Part shown: in pieces, positions 39,501 through 48,670 of the stretch
How positions within the stretch are numbered: the first letter of the stretch is position 1
How the letters are laid out: each line of letters begins with the position of its first letter
Assembly: GCA_004352715.1 (NCBI GenBank)
Contig: SCFE01000058.1
Coordinates: forward strand, 296,826-360,825
DNA: 64,000 nucleotides
Direction: 5' to 3'
Source of the DNA: Hofstenia miamia
Lineage: Eukaryota > Xenacoelomorpha > Acoela
The notes under the pieces: model-generated
The model's input: the letters and a program-made list of their open reading frames with translations, nothing else
Databases searched by the model: none
What the model was told of the DNA's origin: nothing
Program-made: the position numbers and the translations under genes

Positions 39501-42500
39501 ATACAGTGCACTGTCTTAAATTTTGTAAATTCACCTCAGAAAAACTGAACTAATAATTTCTGAAATATACAATAAATGTACTATAGTATAGTTGGTATTT
39601 ACTGTAATGCATAAACCATTGAATTATGTTGAGTTGGGCATGAAAATCTAGCATTTATAAAATTTGAAAAGAATATAATATTAAGATGCTCTTCACATTT
39701 GCAGGTAGAATCTAGAGTTGCCATTACTAGTAAATGGTTTTACCGAAATCCCGGTAATTGTCGTGAAAAATGGGAAATGTCAATATGGTCCGTATGGCAA
39801 ACCTAGTCACTTCGGGTTGGCAAGCAAAAATTTGGATCTTTTATATTTTTAAAGATTTCAATTATTTTTGTATTTTTATTGATTTCGTGTTTCTTTTTTA
39901 AATAATTTTATGTTAAAAAATTTTGTGCGTATTATACTAGCAATATTTCTTTGATCTGGTCTTTTGCGTGGCTCAGTGTTAGACGTGTCGGGTCATTTCT
40001 TCACGGGCCCGGTAATGTAGCGGGTAAAAAATAGTGATCCGATTCCCACCCTGGTATATGTCATTGAATTTGAAATATATTACATACGTGAATTTGGACG
40101 TTCACAGAAAACAACGTGATAAATAGAATTATAGGATTAAGGGGAAACAGTGCATCATAATCTCAAAAGAATTTTTTCGTATACATTAGTTATAAAAATC
40201 ATTAAAAATGACTCACATTGACTTATTTAGGTGATTGAAGAAGAAATTACACCCACCCATGATAAGGTATAGCTATGCATTTTCATACTGTATTTTCTCA
40301 TATATAAACATTAAAATATCGACTCATCCAATTTACCAACCTTATATTTACCTGCAAATTAGTTTTGGAAAGAATTCACTTTTTTTTTAAAAAAGTCAGA
40401 ATTTTCAATGAAAATTAGTTAATGTGTTCGAGCACTTTAGGAACAGAACACTTTTAGTACAAATTTTCAAAATTAGATTCAAACATTGATCAATAGAGGA
40501 ACCCATAACCAAGGACTGTCAAATTTCTTAAGCTTGGACAAATTTGTTCGACATTGTGTACAAAACAGTTTCTGACATTAAGGTAGCGCGGGGCATAATT
40601 GGATTTACTATGTGTCTTAATGTTGTCATTTATTACCAATAAGAAGATTAAATGTCTATTATGAAAGGCTGAAAACGTGAAATCTAGATATTTTGAAAAT
40701 GTTTTGTTCACATATTTCTGTTCAATGCTCCACATGATGTACTAACCCAATCTAGGTCAAGTTTTTAAAATATTTTTTTGATATATTTGGTATTTCTTCA
40801 TTAAATATTGATTACCAATATCATATTTAGAAAAAGCGAGGAGATGAGGAACCGGAAGTAAGTTACGTTTTTAAATAGGTTGCACTGCTTTAAATTTTGC
40901 AAAAGCATCTCAGAAACACTGAATTAATACTTCCAGAATTAAACGTTAAATGTATTATATTATATTAAGTATCTACTGTAAAGCACAAATCATTGAATTT
41001 TAAAGATTATAAATTATGCATTTTTTGCATAATGGTGAACTTATTGATAATACATCCACTAAAACATAAACAAAATAATTTTGTGCTTTGCTTGTAATTG
41101 TGGGAATTCCTTTGATGGATGTGTTAAATTACTTTTGAAATGAGTATAGCATTTGCTGATGCATTAGACTAATATTCAATTTTCGTATCAACATGTACTT
41201 CTTAGTATGGTCTGACAATCGCCATTTACAAGCAGCTCACGAGCCTTGAAATTAGTCTGTGCACAGAAAGCAATTTGATAAATAGAGTATAATATTAAGG
41301 AATGCAGTTCACCATAACATCAATACAGTAGTTATCTTTAGGTTCTACTTCTACGTGGACAAATATTATACGAAAATTTGCAATTAACATACCTATATCA
41401 CAATTATTGGCCAACATTATGCTGGAGCATTTCTATATGATAAACAAGAATGATTCCTGATTCCCTCAAACTATATGTTGATAAAATTATTCTGCATAAG
41501 ATGTGCTAATATTTGTTGCTTCTTTGAGAAATGCCCATGATTAGTTTGGTCAATTAATGCTAATATATTCATACTTCAGAGGAGCTTTAAATTTAACAAT
41601 ATGGAATCCATTTATTTCGGAAGAACTTCATAGAATGAAATTTTAGCATGAGAGAGGCAAATATGTCTCTCCTGAGTATTTGTGTATTTGTAAAGGCTCT
41701 TAGAAGCGGATCAAATACCTACAGTGCAATGTTTTGAAAAATCAACTAAAAACCATGTCACAGAGGGATGTGTATCAACAATAATAAATTATACCTCAGC
41801 TTCAATATGTTAACAAGTGACATTCAGATTAGATTGTGAATTACCCCAAGGCAGAAAATATCTGGATTTTACACGGCGTAAACTATGGTTTATTGAATTA
41901 TATAAAATCGATAATGTCTCACATTTGTTAATTTAGGTGATTGAGGAAGAAATTGTACCGACCAATACGAAGGTAAGACTATTTGCATTGGTATTTGTGT
42001 ATAGCGGATCAAATATTATGTCATTAATTTATTTAAAAAGATTCTTTCGTCATTTGAAAATACAAAAGAATTATTATCTTAAGATTATAATTCAAATGTT
42101 AATGCCTCTTAACTTCTATTTTATTGAATTTTGCACTCTTTAGGCAGTTAGCCTAAAATTTGCAAATTATTTAAAGTAAAATCTAAAAAATCAAGTTCTA
42201 AACAGCTTTTATTATATCATTAATTTATTTAAAAAGATTTTTTTGTCATTCTAGGGTGCAATTTATATTAAAAAAGGCTGTTCTGTACTTTACCATGGAA
42301 TCCCTTACAATTTTTGAAAGGGATATTTAGAAAACATAGTGTTTCAAATTTTATTATCACTAAATCATAAATTATTAACTTATTTTAGGTACTAGAAAAA
42401 TTGTTGAGTCTCAATTTTCATTTATTTTACAAGGATGTGTTAACACTAGAAGCCCCATTTCGTTATTTTTGACGAAATCAGTTTTTTATCTTTTTGGTGT

Positions 42501-45189
42501 CTAATTGAATATACTTTGAGAGTTTTGACACTTCTTCTTATCATTACCTAATATACCCACCTTTGCTTCACCTACACTATGATAATCAATATTGTGTTTT
42601 TCAGGAATAAAATTGCTAATTTTTCAAAATACACTGAAAAGCCCCATTTCGTCTTTTTTGACGAAATCCTTTATATTGCTAAATTAAACCTTAATTCTAA
42701 GATATACACAGATATATATTGCACTGATTAAACATCTAGAATATAAATTGCAATGTTTCTTTTATCTAAATAATCTATTGTACTCGGATTGTACAAGTAA
42801 GGTATAAACATGTAGGCCTACTGTGCATGCACAATTAGGACTTTACCTAAGGTGCGCGGTTCAAAAATTGCCTCAATTCGACTTTCGTCAGCGACGAAAG
42901 ACGCAGTCCTATTGTTTGATTGTTGTAGCTATATGGTTTTAGGAGCCTTGGAATTCAAATTTCTACCTCGTATAGCTAAGCCTATTGTCAAGACAAGTCA
43001 AGGGAAATTTTTCAATTTTTCAAATTTTGAATAGAACAAAAATTGTATTAGCTTGGCTAGCTCTTTGCAAGTTCGCACGCGATATTGTCGGCTTTCTCTT
43101 TATTTTTATTGAAGCAATAATGAAAAGGGCGGCGGCAACGAAAGCCTTGACGGCTATTTGGAACATCGATCCAATTGATTCCGGCGATGAATTCCAGACG
43201 AAGTAAATGAAGACTACAACTCCGACACTGAGCAAACTCGTATTGGTGATTCTACAAATGATACATGTAGCACTACTGATGATTCAAGTGATGACGAAAT
43301 TTCCAACCAAGGACAGGGTGATGTAAGCCGAATGTGCTCCGAAAACAAAAACAAGTGAATCAAATTAGAAGTCAATACTAACAATGCGAAAGGAAGATGC
43401 AGAAAGAGAGACATATTCCGACTTCAACCTGGAGTTGTGCCATCTGTGAAATGAGAAGCGACAACAGAGGTGAGAGCTTTCAACTGTTTTATATCAGAAA
43501 ACATCAAAAGACAGATTTTGAAATCTACAGTTGATGCCAGTGAAGGAGCCCTCGATGATCTTACTCTTGATGAACTTGACAAATTCTTTGCCATTGAAAT
43601 TGCGCGAGGAGTTTATGGCAAGAATCATTTGGTGAAATTATTGTGGTCTGAAAAGTTTGGCATACCACTTTTAAGCAATATTATGTGTAGAAATCGTTAC
43701 GAAAAATTTAAACGTTTTTTTGCGATTTGATGAGAAGAGAACACGTTCTTTTCGAATCGATGAAGATTCTTTCACTTATGTTCGAGAAATCTTTGATAAA
43801 ATCGCCAAAAGTTGTCGCGAAAACTTTGTTCCCAACTTTTCTTTATGCATCGACGAGCAGCTAGTTCCCATGAAAACCCGTTGTTGATTTGTTGTTTTCA
43901 TGCCCAACAAACCCTATAAATTCGGATTTAAATTTTGGTTGCTAGTCGACAACTCCACCAAATATGTTTGGAACATCGTCCCTTATTTGGGAAAATGCGA
44001 AGCACCTGACCGAAATGGCGAACGTCTTGCTGATTTTGCAGTCAAGAAGCTACTGTCTTCTTTGGAACGAAAATCCTACAATATAACTTGTGATAACTTC
44101 TTCACGAGCGTCTCTCTTGCGAACTACCTCTCGTCGAAGCAGACCACTCTAGTTGGCACCGTGCGCACAAATTCTCGTGGTCTGCCAGAAGAGATGAAAA
44201 GCGAATCTCTCGAGTTGCACGAAACGTGCTTTTATTACAGTCAAAGTGATGAGATCCTCGCCTTGAAACATCAAGGCAAGCAAAAAAAGAGTGTATGCCT
44301 CCTTACGACCATGCACGTCAACCCAAAGTGTGACGAGTCGGGTAAGAGGAAACCTTTTCCAATTCTTTTTTACAATAAAAATAAATGCGGAGTCGACGCA
44401 GCTGATTCCATGCTGCGGCTTTACTCGACACGCGCAGCAAGTCGCCGCTGGCCTGTTACCATTTGGCACAATATGTTGGATGTGGCTCTCCTCAACTCGT
44501 GGATTGTTTTCAAGGAAAGCAAGGATTCTGAAATTCCGCGGAAAGTTTTCTTGCTAAACCTTGTTGAGCAACTGGCCTGTACACAAGCTCGAGCTGTGAC
44601 TCCATTGCAATTTCCACCACCGTGTCGCGATACCTCAACCAAACGAAAATGTGGTGTGATTATGTGTAAGAACCGCCGGTCTGTGAAATGCCGATCGTGC
44701 GGAATTTTTCTTTGCGGTTCGCACTGTGACAATGCAATTGAAAAGTTTGCTTTGACGACCTTCGCAAACTTTGTTGGTCTACAAACTCTCTCATCCATAA
44801 ATTGGTATTACATGTTTATACAATACATGTACATGTTAATAAATTGCTTTTACATGCTCATGTGTATAAAACATTGTCAAATTCAATAATACATATTGTT
44901 TTTATTATAAAGATGGTAAGAATGAGAATAGGATCAATTTTATTCTTTCTTATTGAATTTCATAAAAAATGACGAAATGGGGCTTCGAGATAGAAAAAAA
45001 GCCCGGGGCTTCTAGTGTTAAATTAGGAGGGGCGTTATTGAATCATCCTTCCCATTTACACGGACGTCCTTGTGTAGTATAGCATGCATTTAATTATTTA
45101 CATTTACATTTAAGAGAGAACGCTACGAAGATGCCTACGACTTTTTTCGTGAACTGAGAGGAGAAGATGATGTGTACAGTGGTATATAA
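29503..45189 (+). CDS. Gene A: secreted micro-exon protein, 15 coding exons, 176 residues
   Basis: Function unknown. Exons: 29503-29561 (MHPCLFTVTLVVVAALHAQ, signal peptide, phase 2); 30101-30125 (NEACNINC); 31351-31383 (KIQRLAKRVSQ); 31996-32019 (IEEDLAFF); 34442-34468 (EKRDDDDPE); 35488-35523 (AIEEEITPEDDK); 35963-35989 (KKRGDDDQE); 37521-37556 (VIEEEIVPTNTK); 38452-38478 (KKRGDDEPE); 38860-38895 (VIEEEITPAHDK); 39457-39483 (KKRNDDESE); 40231-40266 (VIEEEITPTHDK); 40831-40857 (KKRGDEEPE); 41937-41972 (VIEEEIVPTNTK); 45115-45189 (RERYEDAYDFFRELRGE plus seven residues, TAA). All acceptors are (T)TTAG or TTAAG and donors gtaagt/gtatag-like. Exons 3-14 are multiples of 3 in phase 0. KIQRLAKRVSQ-IEEDLAFF has perfect a/d hydrophobic spacing (I,L,V,I,L,F), so a short coiled coil beside two cysteines is likely. 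The tail alternates basic KKR and acidic modules. Paralogue of gene B. AATAAA lies at 45318. Confidence 0.88.
33940..34098 (+). other. Open segment after a good acceptor inside gene A intron 4 (unknown)
   Basis: Directly after TATTTTTAG, 52 codons stay open (HYRYDLVFPIALDKKGSEAF ... GRLVRVAVLK) to TAA at 34096. Base composition is more GC-rich than the intron around it. It could be an alternative terminal exon of gene A (exon 4 ends in phase 0 and would join in frame), a piece of a captured gene, or a transposon fragment. I recognise no family. Chance is possible at this length. Confidence 0.3.
34945..35989 (+). repeat. Gene A tandem unit alpha-1 (exons 6 and 7 plus introns)
   Basis: Non-coding and coding sequence matching 39716-40857 from the leader GTTGCCATTAGTAG onward, and 38601-39483 from the GGTAATGTAGCGGGT region onward. 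Shared landmarks include CACGAGCCGTGAATTTGGAC, ATTATAGGATTAAGGGGAAA, exon AIEEEI.., the following intron and exon KKR... The intron between the two exons is 439 bp here against about 560 bp in the other two copies. Confidence 0.85.
36331..36495. other. Assembly gap (165 N) in a gene A intron
   Basis: Flanked by TA arrays between exons 7 and 8. A missing micro-exon here cannot be excluded. Confidence 0.99.
36660..37610 (+). repeat. Gene A tandem unit beta-1 (exon 8 plus intron)
   Basis: Closely matches 41022-42030. Landmarks are GCATAATGGT at the start, TGGTCTGA, TCACGAGCCTT, TACTTCTACGTGGA, AGGGATGTGTATCAACAATA, and the exon VIEEEIVPTNTK, identical at protein level in both units. Confidence 0.85.
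38601..39483 (+). repeat. Gene A tandem unit alpha-2 (exons 10 and 11)
   Basis: Copy of the alpha unit without the leader seen at 34945 and 39716. It carries exons VIEEEITPAHDK and KKRNDDESE. The intron between them (561 bp) includes a GGTAGCGCGAGGCATAATAG stretch, shared with alpha-3 and deleted in alpha-1. Confidence 0.85.
39716..40857 (+). repeat. Gene A tandem unit alpha-3 (exons 12 and 13)
   Basis: Carries exons VIEEEITPTHDK and KKRGDEEPE. It shares the leader GTTGCCATTA with alpha-1, so alpha-3 plus beta-2 (39716-42030) looks like a block copy of alpha-1 plus beta-1 (34945-37610). Confidence 0.85.
41022..42030 (+). repeat. Gene A tandem unit beta-2 (exon 14)
   Basis: Copy of 36660-37610 ending just past exon VIEEEIVPTNTK. 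The KKR exon that would be expected about 900 bp downstream (as exon 9 follows beta-1) is not found before the piggyBac insertion. Confidence 0.85.
42444..45017 (+). mobile_element. piggyBac-family transposon with TTAA target duplication
   Basis: 2.57-kb element. The left end CACTAGAAGCCCC and right end GGGGCTTCTAGTG form a perfect 13-bp inverted repeat, flanked by TTAA at 42440-42443 and 45018-45021. Subterminal inverted copies of GCCCCATTTCGTC/GACGAAATGGGGC occur on both sides (about 42639 and 44971). It sits in the last intron of gene A, 97 bp upstream of the final exon. Confidence 0.93.
43120..44760 (+). pseudogene. piggyBac transposase, disrupted
   Basis: DDD transposase in several frames. 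The start at 43120 (MKRAAATKALTAIWNIDPID) and an acidic N-terminus (DEVNEDYNSDTE) need a frame change near 43195. 43470-43730 gives a typical pre-core helix region (GVYGKNHLVKLLWSEKFGIP, RNRYEKFKRF). A 7-T run at 43715-43721 marks a frameshift. The core follows: IDEQL with catalytic Asp at 43852, an in-frame TGA at 43885-43887, MPNKPYKFGFKFW, ITCDNFFTS with Asp at 44092, and KCGVDAADSM with Asp at 44395. A C-terminal Cys-rich module (KCGVIMCKNRRSVKCRSCG, then LCGSHC) at about 44645-44735 matches the family zinc domain. All three catalytic aspartates remain, but at least two frameshifts and one stop prevent translation. Confidence 0.88.
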
Positions 45190-46796
45190 ATCTACATATC
45201 ATTACAACAAACTTTTTTATTATTTGTAATCAGAGAAAACATCTACAGAATATATTGCTGTAACAATATTTCTTTCTAACTAACAAATTGTGTTTAAATT
45301 AAATCAATCATTTGGAGAATAAACTTTGCCTATATATTCAACGGCCTTCAGTTATTAATTTTGCCAGGCAAAAACATCAATAACAGTTTTGGTAATTTTT
45401 TTAAAAAAACAGGGTTTGAGTGTAAAAATCTACACTCCGCAAATCTGGATACAGTAGATGATGCAGTTATACGTAAGTGTATGAGAATGCTGACAATTAA
45501 AGTAGGTACTACAAGAAAAGATGTACTATTAGGAAAAAGTCATCATTTTTGTTAGTAATTTCTACAGGAAACCTCTGAGATTCCTAGATTACAGTCATTA
45601 CAAAGACATCAATTTTGAATTTAGAACTTTCGTCAACAAACATGTGTACATAAACAATTTTTTCGCAGATTTCTTAAAATATTGTTTTTATCAAATTAAG
45701 TCATTCAAAAATATAAACTCAATCTCAAACATTGCAGTTTTGAAGAAATTAGTTCAAATAAATCCTAGCACATTCGCAGTGAAATATCCAAGCAATTTGA
45801 AGTTGATTTTTACTGCGGAATTTGTTTTAATGTATTTTTGTACATAATCCTTAACTACACATTATAACTATCATAGCTGTTACATTGAACGTTTTCATAA
45901 GGGATTTAAAAACGTATGCAATCTTCAGTGCATCAAAAAATTTATATTAATCATCATAGAGAAAGCTCCTATTCTAAAGCCTGATGTGTGTTTTATATCA
46001 CTTCGTTAGAAGACACTCTTAGTGTTTTAACTGGTATATAAAAAGAAATGAAAATTTGCCTGAAAACGTTATAAAACGAGCTTTTCTGTATCAAATACAT
46101 TGAATGTACAAAAACGTGAAAGTAAACTTTTAAAAAGCATAATGAGTTTTACACAGATGCTGTATGTCAACAAATCTACAGATACATTAAGATGCACAAC
46201 TTGGTGTTCAATACAAAGAGACTTTGAAAAAATCCTGCACAGCATTTTTGGATCACTAAAATTATATTATATTCTAAAAATATGATTCAGTACGCCAAAA
46301 ATCACATTTTTCAATGTCGACAGAAACAGCAACCAGTCTAAAATCATGATAACGTAAGATAATGCAATTATCACAGTTTGAATCTTTCCTATAAACTTGA
46401 AAAAGAATTTATGCAATAGAAAATATTCCATAGTAACCGAACAATATCATCCGTATTTCCTGTAGTCAGTGTAGACAAGATCACAACTAACACTCTTCCT
46501 CTAATACGTCATTGTAAGACATCACCAAATATCTCCATTATGACAGCATTTCTATGCAGAGTATGTGGCAAGCATATTCAATTATAACAAAAAAATTCCC
46601 TATATAAAATTTCTGTAATATATGATATGTCAAGTAAGGTCTATTCGATGCTTTTTAAGTGAAATGTACTTTTGTTTCATGTAGATAAAGAATACATTAT
46701 TAACTTCTTGAAAAGTTAGATATGTATATGTACTAATGCAGTCTAATTTTGTCTAAATTCGAAGATGTATCATATCAAAAGTGCAACATTATTTGT
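45190..46796. other. Gene A 3' flank and intergenic sequence
   Basis: The first 60 bp after the gene A stop resemble the gene B 3' flank (AATCTACATATC, CAAAC, TGTAATCA in order). A polyadenylation signal AATAAA is at 45318-45323. The rest shows no recognisable gene; ORFs at 45361-45555 and 45644-45847 have no motif. Confidence 0.5.
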
Positions 46797-46804
46797 GGTT
46801 CAAT

Positions 46805-47083
46805 CAGGCGCGGATCGAGAATTTCTAAAAGGGGAAGGCCCAATGCTTATCCGAGACATATAGAACTAGGTAGTTTTTCACACTCTTAGATAATGCCGTG
46901 CTCGCCCCTGCATATATGATAAATAAACCAAACAGACCGACGGAGGTAGTAAGAATAACATGCACTTTATGTAAACAAAAAGACTGTTCATCAATATATC
47001 GATCAGATTGTATGAGAATGAGTTGAAATTGGCCTGCAAAAGGGGGGAAGGCCCATGCGCAAGCCTCCCTAAATACGCCCCTG
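46805..47083. mobile_element. hAT-type MITE, exact 8-bp TSD
   Basis: 279-bp element with ends CAGGCGCGGATCGAGAATTT and (reverse complement of the right side) CAGGGGCGTATTTAGGGAGG, both flanked by GGTTCAAT (46797-46804, 47084-47091). G-rich AAGGGGAAGGCCCA and AGGGGGGAAGGCCCA sit inside each end in direct orientation. No transposase. The ORFs across it are incidental. Confidence 0.8.
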
Positions 47084-47091
47084 GGTTCAAT

Positions 47092-48534
47092 GAAGCTCTC
47101 GTGAGCATAAATTTGTTTTGTATTAATGTGAATTTTGCCTGGATTTATGCTATATTTAAAATTGAACCTATAGGAAAACTGAAGAGCAAAGAAATATTCT
47201 AGTTTTTGAGATGACCTCACAACATGTTTTAGCCGTTAACACAAATTTAATACAAAGTGTGAAATTAGTTCTTGAATATAATTAGAATTTTGCAGTTTTT
47301 CATATCAAATTTGATGATCCAGCTCCTGAATTACATTTTTAGAAGTAAGCAAAAGTATTCAAAATCATATAGATACTCCATTTATAAAACAACAGACAAT
47401 TGTTTTGTCTAAAAATTTCACTTCGATACAGTGAAGCATTTGATAAAACAAGACGCTTTTGCTATTTTACACATTTCCATAATATAGAAGCATTTTATTT
47501 TTTTTAAAATCGTAAAAAAAGCATTCAAGAAAATGAGGCAACTAATGATTAACTATCAATACTTCTACATTTCAAAATCTGCTTATCTGCTTTGAAAATG
47601 CAGAATTTAGGCCTAAAATAGCACAAATATAAATTTACAATTTTACTGAGAGATGCTGCATCATTATTTCTAAAAATATATTTATATTATATTTTTTACT
47701 TATGAAAAAACCATTGTTTGTTTTGAAGTAATGGAGGGATGTTTGGGCCACAAATGTGAAATTATTTTTGTGTTATTTTTCGTTTAGAATAATTTGATAA
47801 AATTTAAGCTAATTGACTACTTGCAACAGCATTATATTGCTTTTTTTCGTTTTTCGTACAGCAAATCCCCAGACTTTCACATTAGTGTATATTTGAATGT
47901 TAAATTCCAAATGAATTAAAGCAAAAGAATTTCGTATCTTCCAGTGTGAAAATTTGAGCAACCGGGAAACTGATCACATTAAAATTCTCCAATTTATATT
48001 ATCAATCTTTCGTGAATAAATTTATTCTCAACTAACAGTTAACTGATATGTTAATTTTTGTTCTAACAGTAATTTAATGCTATAATAATGATCTAGAATT
48101 CTTGCTTAATTTGACTGCACTTTGTTTATATTGCTTTCTTCACAGAACGGTATGTGATTAATTTGCTTACCCTTTTGTTAATATTGCTTACAACAAAAGC
48201 TATGTGGATAATTAGCTTTCAATTTTGTTTAATTTGTTTGAATTTTTGTTTTATTCAGCTGAGAAAAAGGTATAATAATAGTATGTTGTAATAATTTTCT
48301 TGAGCATTTTTATAAAATGGATTCAAATACGCACTTCAATAGTTCCATGTTATTAGTAAAATATTTAATACATTTGCAAGCCTCAACTGAGAATAATTTT
48401 GGCCACAACTTTTGCCTAACAACAATGTTTAGTGTTCAATTGCCCATAAAATAGCCTAACGTCAAATTAATAATTTCTAATTCTGCGCCGATAAGTCGGC
48501 TCTAAACTATCAAACTTAGTGCGATGAACGCAAC
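47092..48534. other. Intergenic between genes A and B, no gene recognised
   Basis: AT-rich sequence. A repeated TTTGTTxATATTGCTT motif occurs at about 48120-48190. No coding region or transposon end is seen. Confidence 0.45.
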
Positions 48535-48670
48535 CGCGACTCATTTACATGCTCATTATTGGCATTTAATCTATGAGTTACCTAGACATTAATATGATTT
48601 GTGCCAGCATTGCTATATCACCAACACCACTACTTTTAATTACAAGTGACCAAAGAAAGTCTGTTATATG
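48535..48670 (+). promoter_or_regulatory. Conserved upstream region of gene B
   Basis: Shares TTGGCATTTA, CTAGACATT, TTTGTGCCA and AAGTGACCAAAGAAAGT with the gene A upstream region in the same order, ending at the ATG. It is a probable shared promoter/5' UTR. Confidence 0.6.

Noticed and set aside
34945-42030. Gene A repeat region as a satellite or CRISPR-like array
   Set aside because: Units are about 1 kb, contain exons with splice sites in frame, and fit tandem exon duplication in an animal gene.
44149-44798. Antisense ORFs across the piggyBac transposase
   Set aside because: Shadows of the transposase reading frame.
29503-45189. Calling gene A a neuropeptide precursor or a venom component
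   Set aside because: Dibasic sites and a signal peptide alone are not enough; peptides would be very acidic and lack an amidation glycine before most KR sites. Function left open.
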